From Heterocephalus glaber (Eukaryota > Chordata > Mammalia > Rodentia > Bathyergidae): DNA of 64,000 nt. The stretch covers positions 6,548,770 to 6,612,769 of the forward strand of contig NW_004624742.1 in the NCBI RefSeq assembly GCF_000247695.1. The letters run 5' to 3'. Made by a program: the position numbers and the translations under genes. Position 1 is the first letter of the stretch, and each line of letters begins with the position of its first letter. A model generated the notes under the pieces. The model made no database searches, was not told the DNA's origin, and saw only the letters and a list, made by a program, of their open reading frames with translations. Positions 33,052-42,706 of this stretch are shown one piece after another.

Positions 33052-33752
33052 AATAATAATTTGTTAATATGTTGCCATCTTAAAACTAAACCAGTTACAA
33101 TAAAAATCATAATCTTAGAAACAGGAAAGAATGGTGAGTCAGGACATACCAAAAAGTGGCACTAAACTGAAGCTCTTTTTCCCCTCTAACCTTTTATACT
33201 CTTCCAGCATACTTTTGGGGTTATGATATAGTTTATTAAATAATGTTTTCTTTTAAAAACAAAATAATGCCAAGAAGTCCTTCTGCCTATTCAGGACTAC
33301 AGTATAAATAAATTTGTTATTAATACAAAAACAAAAACAAAAGAGAGAGGAAAAAGAGAAAGCCATAGAAAATTTGTTGCCAACAGGCTAACACTATAAG
33401 CTTGATCCAGCTAATACCAGGTCATACAAGCTGATTTTTAAATATTTATGAATTTTGAAAACTAGCTGTTAAACTGTTGGTAGCTTGAAGTTGGTAACAG
33501 CGGCAGCATTTACACCAGGGAAATTGGCAAAGAGCAAATCAGAACTCTTTACTTCTCAGAGGGCAAGCGTAGCAGAGCACATCACTGACAACACCATTAC
33601 ATCTTTCAAGCAGAAAGAAAGAGGCAACTGGTGGAAATTTAACACTCTGGGGAAATAACACTATGAAAAATAGTAAATACATGAATAAATAAAAATATTT
33701 TTCTCAATTTTAAAATCCCTTTCAAAGATAACCATTTAAAGCAAGAGTGACA

Positions 33753-33850
33753 GGCCAGGGATTTAGCTTAGCGGTTCCACCACCTGCCTCACAAGCAGAA
33801 GGACCCGAGTTCGATCCCGGGTACCAAAAATAAATAAATAAATAAAAAAT
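33753..33850 (+). repeat. ID SINE with TSD
   Basis: The TSD AAAGCAAGAGTGACA is identical at 33738-33752 and 33851-33865. The tail is (AAAT)n. Confidence 0.94.
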
Positions 33851-34344
33851 AAAGCAAGAGTGACAAGTTTAATAGGGTTTATTATATATGTAGAAGTAAA
33901 ATATATGATGACAGTTGCACAAAGACAGGAAGAACAAAACATAAGAATACTTTTGGAAGAATCTTACACTGCATTCAGTGTGGTGTGACATTATTTGAAA
34001 TTTGTTTGTGTTGAGTTCAAATTGGATGTTGCAAACTACTATAATCACTTCAAAAAAGAGATATAGCTAAATAGACAAATAGTAGTGATAAAATTGAATC
34101 ATTAAAGTAGTAAATTAATATCAAAGATGACCAAAAAAGGCAGGAACAGGGGAATCTAGAAGAGATGGAGCAAATAGAAAACAGTTGGCAAGATGATAGA
34201 TTTAGACTCAGCTATATCATTGTTCCAATTAGACATGTGTGCTCTGCACATGTTAGTTAAAAGTCAGGACTTTTCAGATTGAATTTAAGCTATATAGTGC
34301 CTATAAGTAACCCACTCTAGATAGAAAGACATGGATAATTTGAT

Positions 34345-34436
34345 AAGGTAAAGTTCAATGGTAGAGTGCTTGCTTAGCAAGCCTGAAGCTCTAGGCTCAA
34401 TCTCCAGAATTGCAAAAAAAAAAAAAAAAAAAAAAG
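34345..34436 (+). repeat. Older ID-type SINE
   Basis: TTCAATGGTAGAGTGCTTGCTTAGCAAGCCTGAAG... is followed by a poly(A) run of about 22. It is of the older GGTAGAGTGC form. Confidence 0.8.
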
Positions 34437-34650
34437 ATTAAGACTAATCATGCCAATACTAATCATAAGAAAGCTGGATTAATTCTATTAATGTCAAAAA
34501 AAGTCAATTTTAAATCAAAAACATTGTACCAGGGATAAAAAGAATCTTTTTTGTAATGGTAAAGGAATAGAGGTATTAAAAAGACATAATAATCCTAAGT
34601 GTGTATGCATTAAAATGAGTTCATTCAAACACTTAAAAAACAAATAAACA

Positions 34651-34733
34651 GGGCCAGGGATTTAGCTCAGTGGCACCATGCCTGCCTCACAAGTAAGTGC
34701 AAGGTCCTTAGTTGGATAAATGGTACCAAAAAA
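34651..34733 (+). repeat. ID SINE
   Basis: The sequence is GGGCCAGGGATTTAGCTCAGTGGCACC.... It has a small internal duplication (AAGTAAGTGC) and an AAAGAAAG tail. Confidence 0.88.
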
Positions 34734-34859
34734 GAAAGAAAGAATATTAATTCAACAAAAATTCTTCCGGAAAAGAGGGATATTTTTCTAATTTATTATC
34801 ATATATGGTCAACATTAACTTGATATTAAAACCACACAAAGACATTATAAGAAGATAAA

Positions 34860-35585
34860 ACTATAGACCTCTATCCCCCAGGATCACTGCTGTAAAAATC
34901 CTTAACAAAATGTTAGAAAATTTATCCATCAATATATAAAAAAGATCATGGCCAGGTGGGATTTATCTCAGAGATAGGTCCATTTTACATTAAAAATTCC
35001 AATCATTTAATTCATAATAGTAACAAGCTGTTATGGCTTGTGTCAGATGTTCCCCCAAAGCCTCTAAGGTCATAGGTGGGACTTTTCAAGCGTAGTTGGA
35101 TCTATGGTGTGTAATACTAGAATTGTGTGATGCTTGGATTAAGGGTGTGTAATTACTAAAGTAACCCACTGATTGGTTTGTCATTGTTCTGTGTGTGGAT
35201 ATTGGGAAAGCCCACAATGGGTGTGGGTGGCACTACCCAAAGGCTCAGTAGCCTGGATGGATATAAAGGGATGGAAAGGAGGCAGGACTCTGCAGCTTCT
35301 TTGCTACTTTACTGCTTTGCTGTCTTTTGCCTTCCATGAACTGTTTCTCCTCTGTGGTGCCCCTCTGCCATGCCACCCTGCTTTGGAGGCAGCCAACTAT
35401 GAACTAAAACCTCTACAAACTGAGCTACAATAAACCTTTCCTTCTTTAACTTTGAGTATCAGGTATTTTGTCTCAGCAACAAGAAAACTAAAACACAGGC
35501 TAAAAAATACACATGATTATCACAATAGTAGCTGAAAAAGCCTTTGACAAAATTCAGCATCCACTCATGACTTTAAAAATATGTA
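34860..35585 (+). pseudogene. Ancient L1 ORF2 reverse-transcriptase fragment, split by an LTR
   Basis: The left piece reads like ILNKMLENLSINI-KKIMARWDLSQR-S, an RT-region relic with stops. The right piece encodes AEKAFDKIQHPLM. The Asp in FDKIQ is the RT region near a catalytic motif. The MaLR LTR at 35029-35495 interrupts it. Confidence 0.75.
35029..35495 (+). repeat. MaLR (MST-like) solo LTR
   Basis: Starts TGTTATGGCTTGTGTCAGAT and ends AACTAAAACA. It contains a TATAAAGGG promoter segment (near 35260) and an AATAAACCTTTCC poly(A) region. A 5-bp TSD CAAGC/CAGGC lies at 35024-35028 and 35496-35500. It is inserted inside L1 ORF2. The open frame at 35173-35433 is not a gene. Confidence 0.9.
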
Positions 35586-35589
35586 CCTT

Positions 35590-37542
35590 ATGGGATGATA
35601 TCAGTAAGATGGCAGAATCGGAGTTTCTAGCATTTGTCTCCCCACAAAAAATTACCAATACGAACAACCATCCATGCACAAAATCACCTTCACAAGAGCT
35701 AAAGAATCCAGGTAAATGATTATAGTACCACAATGGAACACAAAAATTAAAAAAAAATTCACTGAAAAGGGTAGAAAAGGACAGTTTCATAACATCCATG
35801 TCACTCCTCCCTCAAATATATAGAATGCAGCTCAGAGATACCCTCTGGATAGTGAAGAATGAAGTGGGTACCTGATTTTATCACAGACTCTAGCAACAGG
35901 CTGACCTCAATGAACCTTAATACTAAGCCAGACCCAGTGGCCTAGGGTCTAGATCGGTCCCCATGTCACATACACCAAGCCAGCACCCACATGGATGATC
36001 CCCATTGCCCCACATTCCAGGCCCAACTCAGGGCCAGGTAGACCGCCATGATCCTGGCCTCTTGATTGACTCCCATGGACACAGGTTCCAGTTTTGCAAC
36101 AGTGCCTGACTGGCCCCCATAGACTCCAGCTCCAGGCTAGTGCCCATGGACCTAGGTTTCAGATCCTCCCATGGACCCATGCATCAGTCTAGGCTCCATC
36201 CCTGGTCCCAAAGACCCAAGTCACCAGGCCCACCCTTTTCAATCCAAGCTCAGGCCAGCCACTGTAGACTCGGGCACCAGACTCACCCACCTACTTAACC
36301 AGACACCAGGTTTGCCCACCAAAGGACTCCAACAGAAAGACCATCAGTAGGTTCTACCAGCTAGCCTACCTAGAATATCTAGATAGGCTGACTTGTGGAA
36401 GACTTTCCCTGCCAAAGTCAGAATATAAAGACTAGAGGGTTGCCTGTTTTCTTAAATAAGTAAATACCAGTGCAAGGCCACCAGAATTGGAAATAATCAT
36501 GTAAAAATGGCACCACCAAAAGAGTAAAAAGAAATGTCCAGTAACTGACACTAAAAAATGGAAATTTATGAACCGCATGACAAAGAGATTCAAAACAATC
36601 ATCTTCAAGAAGATCAGTGAGCTAAAAAAAAGAACAAATAGACTACTAAACAATATTGGGGAAACAAAACCTGAAACAAAATGAGAAATTCAATAAAGAA
36701 AAACTGTAAGAAAGAACAAAACAAATTTTAGAGTTGAAGAACATAATAATTGGAGGGAAAATTTTCAGACAGCTTTAGCAGCTGACTCAAACAGAATAAA
36801 GAGATTCAATAAGCTCAAAGATAGGTCATTTGAAATTATCTAGAGAAATAAAAAAAGGGGAAAAATGAGTTCAAAAAGCTAATGGGACCAAAGAGACACC
36901 ATCAAGTGAACTAATAAACATGTTATGAGGGTCCAAGAAGGAACAGAGAAAAAGAAAGGAGTAGAAAAACTCAAAAAAGTAATAACACACTACTTTCCAA
37001 ATATGAAGAAGAAAACACCCAGATCCATGAAACTCAAAGAACTTCAAATAGATTAAACTCAAAGAGCTCTTCACCAAGATGCACTAAAATAAAAATCCTG
37101 AAAATAAAAGAATTTTGAAAGCCTCAAAAGCCACATGCAGGGAGACCCTCATGAAACTATCAACAATTTTCTGAGTATAAACCTTGTAGGGCAGGAGAGG
37201 GGGAGGGGAGGAAGGAGGAAGAAGAAGAAGAAAGAGAAGGAGAAGGAGGACAAGAAGAAGCAGAGGAGAGGGGAGGGGGAGAAGAAAAGAGAAGGGAAGA
37301 GAAGGGAAGGAAGGGAAGGAAGGGAAAGAGAGAGAAAACAACCCTCTCAACCAAGATACCTAGCAAAACTGTTACCAGAAATGAAGAAATGATATAAAGC
37401 CTTTCCAGGCAAATAAAAGCTAAGGGATTTCATCACTACTGGACTTGCTTTACAGGACATGCTAAATGGAGTTCTTCAAGTTGAAATAGAAAGATGTTAA
37501 CAACATACAAACATAGGAAAATATAAAGTTAACTGTAAGGTT
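35590..37542 (+). mobile_element. Ancient L1 5'-UTR/ORF1 region
   Basis: Starts AAGATGGCAGAATCGGAG...CATTTGTCTCCCC, the start of L1M 5' UTRs, followed by CC/CA-rich text (35900-36350). Then come A-rich coiled-coil-like ORF1 remnants (CAATAAGCTCAAAGATAGGTCATTTGAAATTATC near 36810). It continues to GGAGTTCTTCAAGTTGAAA at about 37470. No open ORF1 remains. It lies downstream of an ORF2 fragment, so a second element or a rearrangement is needed. Confidence 0.75.
37190..37345 (+). repeat. Long polypurine (GGGA/GAA) tract
   Basis: About 155 bp are almost all A/G on the plus strand, made of GGGGAGG, GAAGAA and GGGAAGGA motifs. The open frames on either strand here are low-complexity artefacts. Mirror-like purine runs can form triplex (H-DNA). 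Confidence 0.9.
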
Positions 37543-37557
37543 AGAATATAGTGAATT

Positions 37558-37659
37558 TATGGGGCCGGGGATTTAGCTCAGTGGTTCCGTCGCCTGCCCT
37601 GCAAGTGCAAGGACCCGAGTTCAATCCCTGGTACCAAAAAAAAAAAAAAAAAAGAAAGA
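37558..37659 (+). repeat. ID SINE with TSD
   Basis: The TSD AGAATATAGTGAATT is identical at 37543-37557 and 37660-37674. Confidence 0.95.
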
Positions 37660-37674
37660 AGAATATAGTGAATT

Positions 37675-37976
37675 CATAATACTCTAATATTGTAAAGAGG
37701 GCATGTATATCGCTTTTAACTCTAGTATAAAATTAAGTGACAAAATATTTTAAAAGATTATAGCTACAATAATTTGTTAATTGGTGTATAATATAAAGAT
37801 ATAAATTGTGACATCAATAACATAAAATGTGGGGGGGGGTTGAAGTGTCAAATTCTGTTTGTGGTTGAAGGTAAGTTGTTATTAGCCTATGGTAATTATG
37901 CAGAAAAAGCCTATGGTAGATACACAAAAGATAGAGAAGGAATCAAAGCATATCATTACAAAAAGTCATCAGATCA
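37675..37976. other. Intergenic or old L1-flank sequence
   Basis: AT-rich with a G9-10 run at 37831-37840. No gene. Confidence 0.4.
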
Positions 37977-37991
37977 GAAAGGAAGACAGCA

Positions 37992-39756
37992 GAATTCACC
38001 TTAGCCACCTGTAGATATTGCTGGGTTCACAGGGGAAGCAAGCCCCGCTCCCTGGAGCAAGAACACACATGTGACATTTCCTGGATGTGTATATCATCAT
38101 CTGTTGGGATGCCCTTGACCAAAGATGCAGATTTCTAAGTAAAAATTTAAGGCAGATCCAGAAGATACTAAAGACAGAGCATCTCAGTTATTGGATGTTC
38201 CCGAAGTAGACGAAAGTGACAAAGGCTCAGGAGTCACTATCACTGGAGGATGTGGCTGTGAGGTTCACTTGGGAGGAGTGGCAGCTCCTGGACCCTGCTC
38301 AGAAGGACCTCTACTGAGATGTGATGCTGGAGAACTACAGCAACCTGGTGTCGGTGGGTGAGGACAGCTGCCCCATGTCACTCGGAGGGTGCCCCATCAG
38401 TGGCCTTTTCTTTCTCAGCTTCTGGAAGCTTTGTATTTCAAGCCAGCAGGCCAGATGTCCTCTCCATGTTGGAACGAGGAGAGCCACTGTGGACATTAGA
38501 AGATGAAATCCACAATCAAGCCCATCTGGGACATACCGTTGACCGCCCTCTGCCATATGAGAACACAGCAAGAAGACACCACAGATTCTCCCTGTTTAAC
38601 AACAGAGTTCCATTTATGCAACTAGGTTGTTAAATGAATCGGTTGCTAAATGAGGAATTGTACATACTGTAGTATGTACATTACAGTATTCGGAACAAAG
38701 AATTACAAAGGCAAAGCTCATTACCCACCATAGAACTCATACAGGACAGAAACCCTATGGATGTGATGAGTGTAAAAAAGCCTACTCCTACATGTCTTGC
38801 CTTGTTAAACTTAAGAGAACACACAACAGGGAGAAATGCATTGATTCAATGAAGGTAGAAAATTCTACAGTGAGTCACACCTTATGGGACAGTAGTACAC
38901 TCCTGCAAAGGAGAAACCCTGTTGATGTAACTGTGCAAATACCTTCTGTGACCCCTGATAGGGCAAACATCAGTGGGCTCCTAGCAAATAGGAGTGTGGT
39001 TCCTGTGGGACAACCAATGGCCAGATATCCACCCTCAGGAGAAAATAGAGGATTTGCACCAGAGAGAAACCTTATGAATGTAGTGAATGTGGTTGTGCCT
39101 CCAGTTGTTAATTATGTATTATTTTATGTCACAAACATGTAGGGGAAAAAACCCACCCGTATATTCAATGTGGAAAAGCCTTGCTGAATATTTGCTTAAG
39201 TGTCACCTTTGAAATCCTATGAATAGAGAAGCTAGGAAAGCTTCTTCTGAAATAATGGACCTTATTGTGAATAATCACCATGGATTATCACGGAGCATGT
39301 AATGATGTAACGATTGTGAGGAAACCTCTGCCCTTAAGAGGTGGTGTTACATACTGGAGAGAATCTGGGAAGGTAGGACCTGGCAGGGCCTAAAGTGGCA
39401 TCTTCTGCCTTTCTCATTAGCAGATAAAATCATACAGAAAAAGCAGTGAACACACTAACTGTGGAGTGCCTTTAGTAAAAATATTACGGTAACTTTGAAG
39501 CAAACAAGTCCTGTGAAAGGAAGAATGTTTAAGCTTTCTGTTCATTTCCAACCTCATACTGGACAGGATACCTTGAAACATATCCCTATATACGATGTTA
39601 GTGATTCCATAATTAAAAGAGCCTCAGGGACTGGGAGTACAGCTCTAATGCAGCACTTGCCCTTGCCCACTATGCCCAAAGCCCTATATTTGATCCCCAG
39701 AACTGGAAAAATAAATAAGCCTCTGCTTCATATTAAAACAAAACAAAACAAAAAAT
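37992..39756 (+). pseudogene. ZNF350: ZNF350 (ZBRK1) retropseudogene
   Basis: ZNF350 is a nuclear KRAB C2H2 zinc-finger repressor. The copy has a KRAB-A box ([19 protein letters not shown]...DPAQKDLY, stop, DVMLENYSNLVSVG, about 38216-38360) and KRAB-B (ASRPDVLSMLERGEPLWTLEDEI, about 38443-38510). Only one clear C2H2 finger remains ([23 protein letters not shown] near 38757). The C-terminal tail ([17 protein letters not shown]...[19 protein letters not shown], to 39139) is typical of ZNF350. The start ATG is GTG, KRAB-A has a TGA stop, and most fingers are deleted. Between KRAB-A and KRAB-B lies about 60-75 bp with a GTGAGG donor and a TTTCTTTCTCAG acceptor, so an intron remnant or alternative exon is retained. 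An (AAAAC)n tail and 15-bp TSD GAAAGGAAGACAGCA / GAAAGGAAGATAGCA at 37977-37991 and 39757-39771 show retroposition. Confidence 0.92.
39629..39715 (+). repeat. Older ID-type SINE in the ZNF350 copy
   Basis: GGGACTGGGAGTACAGCTCTAATGCAGCACTTGCCC...TTTGATCCCCAGAACTGG is a diverged ID. Short flanking repeats AAGAGCCTC/ATAAGCCTC suggest a TSD. Confidence 0.7.
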
Positions 39757-39850
39757 GAAAGGAAGATAGCAATAGGAGAAGTCCTTAACCTACCAATAGG
39801 TTTACCTTCATAGGTAAATGGATTAAATTCTCCAATCAAAAGACATGGAG

Positions 39851-39932
39851 GAGGGATCAGGGATTTAGCTCAGTGGTTCCAGAGCCTGCCTCGAAAGCAC
39901 AAGGTCCTGAGTTCGATCCCTGGTACAAAAAA
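39851..39932 (+). repeat. ID SINE, first of a same-site pair
   Basis: TSD AAAAGACATGGAG lies at 39838-39850 and 39933-39945. Confidence 0.93.
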
Positions 39933-39945
39933 AAAAGACATGGAG

Positions 39946-40030
39946 AAAGGGCCAGGGGGTTAGCTCAGTGGTGCTGCCGCCTGCCTCACAATGCAAGGTT
40001 CCAAGCTTGATCCCCTGTACCAAAAAGAAA
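39946..40030 (+). repeat. ID SINE, second of a same-site pair
   Basis: A second ID follows the shared AAAAGACATGGAG and is itself followed by AAAAGACACAGAG (40031-40043). Both SINEs therefore used the same target. Confidence 0.9.
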
Positions 40031-40240
40031 AAAAGACACAGAGCAGTTGAATAGATTTTTTTAAAAGTCCAATTTTATAATATCTAGAAGACACTTCAGC
40101 TTTAATAATACACATATGCTGAAAGTGAAGGATAGATTGTCAATTGTTAGTGTATAGAAACAATTGATTTTTGTATGTTGATTTTGTATCTTATAATTTT
40201 GCTGAATTTTTTATTAGTTTTAATAATTTTCTGTGGTGTT

Positions 40241-40490
40241 TTGAGACAGGGTCTCACACTATGCAGTTTAGGATGGCTGTGAACTCACTGTGTATCCCAG
40301 GCAGGTGTGGAACTCACAGTGATCCTCCTACCTCAGCCTCCTGAGTGCTAGGATTACAGGCATGCACCACTACACCCAGGTCTAGTGTTTTTTTGGTTTT
40401 TTTCCAGTACCAAGGATCTAATTTAGGTCCTTGTGTTTTCAAGGCAGGAGCGTTGCCACTGAGCTAAATCCCCGGCCCTCACCCAGCTCT
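40241..40490 (-). repeat. B1-like SINE split by an ID
   Basis: The body runs TTTTGAGACAGGGTCTCACAC...CTAGGATTACAGGCATGCACC on the plus strand. A long imperfect TSD beginning TAGTTTTAA flanks it at about 40217-40240 and 40490-40513. It is nested in L1. Confidence 0.87.
40387..40479 (-). repeat. ID SINE nested in B1
   Basis: TSD CACCCAGGTCTAGT / CACCCAGCTCTAGT lies at 40373-40386 and 40480-40493. Confidence 0.9.
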
Positions 40491-40786
40491 AGTTTTAACA
40501 ATTCTTTGGTGGCATTTTTAGAGTTTTCTGCGTACAAGATCATGTTATCAAGAAGCAAAGATAATTTCACTTCTCTGTTTGGATTTGGATGTCTTTCAAT
40601 TCCTTTTCCATTTAATTCCTAGGCTAGGACTTCCAGTGCTGTACTGAATAAAAGTGACCAGAACAGGCACCCTACTCTGACTCTAGCTTTTTACTCTAGC
40701 TAACAACACTGTACAGTATAGCTAAACATTTGTTAAGAGGACAGATTTCATTTTATGTGGGGTATTTTTTTTTAACACAATAAAAA

Positions 40787-40852
40787 CAGTGGCTGGAGTA
40801 GAGCACTTACCTACCATGTAAAAGGCTTGAGTTCAATCCCTAGTACTGGAAA
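40787..40852 (+). repeat. Older ID-type SINE fragment
   Basis: GTGGCTGGAGTAGAGCACTTACCTACCATG...GAGTTCAATCCCTAGTACTGG, with a GGGAGAGGGAGA end. Confidence 0.7.
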
Positions 40853-41316
40853 CGGGGGGAGGGAGAGGGAGAGTCTGATGGTTTTGATATAAAAATAGAC
40901 ATATAGATAAAAAATAGAACAAAGAGTCTACAAATAGACCCACAAATACAAGCTCAATTGATTTTTTTAAATGTTCAGTTGATCTTTGACAGGGATACCA
41001 AAGTAATTCAATAAGGTAAGAAAAATTTTTTCAGTGAATGCTGCTGAAACAACTGGAGACCCACAATGAGAAAAAAATTTTTAAAGAATCCTGATCATTA
41101 CATCATGCAACAAAAAAATAAAACTGGTAAAACATCTAAATATAAGAAATAAAACTATAAAAATTCTAAAAGAAAAGTTGGGATTAATTCTTAATGATCA
41201 AAGGCTTGGAAATATTTTTAAGTATGATCCCAAAAGCAAAACTTACTTTAAAAATTAACAAAATGGGCTTCACCAAAATTAAAAACATTTGCTCTACAAA
41301 AAGCACTGCTAAGAAA

Positions 41317-41461
41317 GCCAGGTGTGGTGGCACACACCTGTAGTTCCAGCACTCAGGAAGCTGAGGCAGGAGGATTATCACAAGTTCAAGGCCAGCCTGG
41401 GCTACATAGTGAGTTCAAGTCCAGCCTGAGCTACATAGTGAGACCCTGTCTCAAAAGAAAA
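41317..41461 (+). repeat. B1-like SINE with TSD
   Basis: GCCAGGTGTGGTGGCACACACCTG...GTGAGACCCTGTCTC. The 19-bp TSD AAAAAGCACTGCTAAGAAA / AAAAAGTACTGCTAAGAAA lies at 41298-41316 and 41462-41480. It contains an internal repeat of GGGCTACATAGTGAG-like text. Confidence 0.94.
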
Positions 41462-41579
41462 AAAAAGTACTGCTAAGAAAATGAAAGGCAAGTCACAAAC
41501 TGGGCAAAAATGTTTTTCAAACATATGTCCAACAAAAGACCTGTCATACCTGTGATACATAAAGAATGGCTATAATTCA

Positions 41580-41752
41580 GCTGGGCACAGTGGCACAAGC
41601 TGTAATCTCAGCTACTTAGGAGGCTGAAGGCAGAGAATCATGAGTTGGAGGCCAGCCTGGGTAATTTAGCAAGACCTTGTCTCAAAAAATAAAAAGGGCT
41701 AGGGAGGTAGCTTGGTAGTAGAGCATTCCTGTGTGCCAACCTCAGTACAAAA
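41580..41752 (+). repeat. B4 (B1+ID) SINE with TSD
   Basis: TSD GAATGGCTATAATTCA / GAATTGCTATAATTCA lies at 41564-41579 and 41753-41768. The B1 part is followed by an ID part (AGGGAGGTAGCTTGGTAGTAGAGC). Confidence 0.93.
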
Positions 41753-41815
41753 GAATTGCTATAATTCAATATTAGGAAGACAAACAACTCAATTAAAAAA
41801 TGGGCTCCTGAGTCT

Positions 41816-42153
41816 ATCTAATTATATGAACTATTAAATGCCTTTTTCTGTCTAAGAAAGTTTAGGTTGAATTTCTGTTCCTTATATTGAAATGAGTCCT
41901 GAGTAATACATATCTATACTGTGGGGTCATACTAGAAAAGCACTGGATTATACACCTATTAGCACACATATTAACTGGGTGCCTTTGGGACTTCTTTTAA
42001 AGCTCTGGGCCTAGGTTTCTTATCTTGTAAAAGTGATTGTATTGGAATGATAGTTTCCCAGGAGAGTTGCACAAAACTAAAGGCACCACAGTGACCTCAA
42101 TAGGAAATGAAGAGGAAGTACAGCCCATTCCTTAACTAGACTGGAAGTAAACC
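41816..42153. other. Intergenic sequence
   Basis: No gene or confident repeat is seen. Confidence 0.4.
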
Positions 42154-42168
42154 CCCATAATGTGTTTT

Positions 42169-42252
42169 TTTTTGGGGGGGTACCGGGGATCGAACTCAGG
42201 TCCTTGCGTTTGCACAGCAGGTGGCGAAACCACTGAGCTAAATCCCCGGCCC
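42169..42252 (-). repeat. ID SINE with TSD
   Basis: TSD CCCATAATGTGTTTT / CCCCTAATGTATTTT lies at 42154-42168 and 42253-42267. The body lies on the minus strand. Confidence 0.92.
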
Positions 42253-42384
42253 CCCCTAATGTATTTTAAACACAGGAATTACACATAGAGCTTGATGTGG
42301 AAAAAATAAAAATTCCTTTGCCTAAAGCAAGAAACTTCTGAGATATCCTCTATTTCCAAAATATCAATATTCAATGTTGATTTC

Positions 42385-42620
42385 TAAGGGACAGCGTAGC
42401 ATTGGGCTTTGTGTTACAATTCATCAGACTGCCTGGGGTCTGGATGCAGTCCCACCTCTTACTAACTGTGTGACCGTGAGCAAGTTTCTCTGTTCTTCTC
42501 TGTTCTGTTTCTCTGTTCTTCATCAGTAAAATGGGAACGATAATAGTGTCTGCCTCAAAGGGTTGTAATGCAATATATGTGAATACCTAACAGCTTCTGG
42601 TACCTACTCAATAACTATTA
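42385..42620 (+). repeat. MIR SINE
   Basis: ACAGCGTAGCATTGGGCTTT...CTTACTAACTGTGTGACCGTGAGCAAGTTTCTCTG...AATGGGAACGATAATAGTG matches MIR. A local expansion of TCTCTGTTCT lies at 42488-42520. Confidence 0.82.
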
Positions 42621-42706
42621 CCAGGGGCCAGGGATTTAGCTCAGTGGCACCACGCCTGCTTCGCAAGCACAAGGCCCTGAGTTCAATCCCTGATACGGGG
42701 AAAAGA
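42621..42706 (+). repeat. ID SINE with TSD
   Basis: TSD AATAACTATTA / AATAACTGTTA lies at 42610-42620 and 42707-42717, at the tail of the MIR. Confidence 0.9.

Larger units (their letters stand above)
31503..33345 (+). pseudogene. GPR160: GPR160 retropseudogene
   Basis: GPR160 is an orphan seven-transmembrane receptor of the plasma membrane. The copy starts with a GC-rich 5' UTR (31503-31670). Reading starts at ATG 31884 (MTSFSSDSCSFQNQ). Recognisable segments include LFLIILGKILLNILTLGMRR (TM1), FVDFLFLVNISII (TM2), YCLNFSKLTKLSSKCQKAF (intracellular loop), VCFLGTWLPFVLLQV (TM6), IPWLYFVNSFLIAT (TM7) and DPFVNWKCCFIPL (tail). Disablements are a TAG stop at 32196-32198 replacing a Tyr codon, a 1-bp deletion near 32570 that moves the frame, and an ID inserted at the last Cys codon (32953). 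A 100-N gap hides part of the middle. The tail has AATAAA near 33306 and an (AAAAAC)n end. A weak TSD (GAAAGAGGA/GAGAGAGGA) and the L1M flanks support retroposition. Confidence 0.92.
30740..35585 (+). mobile_element. Ancient L1 (L1M-type) hosting many insertions
   Basis: L1M text is recognisable in collinear pieces: around 30830-30856 and 31414-31502 (GTATTCTATACCCAG), 33346-33395, 33660-34340 and 34437-34650 (endonuclease-side region), then 34860-35028 plus 35501-35585. The last piece encodes AEKAFDKIQHP, part of the RT domain. The insertions are a class II solo LTR, a GPR160 retrocopy, a MaLR LTR and several IDs. Many stops are present and parts are deleted. Confidence 0.75.
40080..40760 (-). 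mobile_element. Ancient L1 ORF2 region (minus strand)
   Basis: Plus-strand text such as GTGTATAGAAACAATTGATTTTTGTATGTTGATTTTGTATC, ATTTTGCTGAATTTTTTATTAG, ATCATGTTATCAAGAAGCAAAGATAATTT and GGCTAGGACTTCCAGTGCTG is the complement of mammalian L1 ORF2. It is split by a B1 carrying an ID. Confidence 0.82.
40905..41815 (+). mobile_element. Ancient L1 ORF2 region (plus strand)
   Basis: The blocks ATAGACCCACAAATAC...TTGATCTTTGACAGGGATACCAAAG, GCTTCACCAAAATTAAAAAC, CAAACTGGGCAAAAATGTTTTTCAAACATATGTCC and ACTCAATTAAAAAATGGGC follow the C-terminal half of L1 ORF2. It carries a B1 and a B4. It is adjacent to the minus-strand ORF2 piece at 40080, so the two L1 pieces are head-to-head. Confidence 0.8.

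Noticed and set aside
35173..35433. 86-codon ORF
   Set aside because: It lies wholly inside a MaLR LTR.
37084..37392. Lys/Glu/Arg-rich and Ser/Pro/Leu-rich frames on both strands
   Set aside because: They are translations of the polypurine tract.
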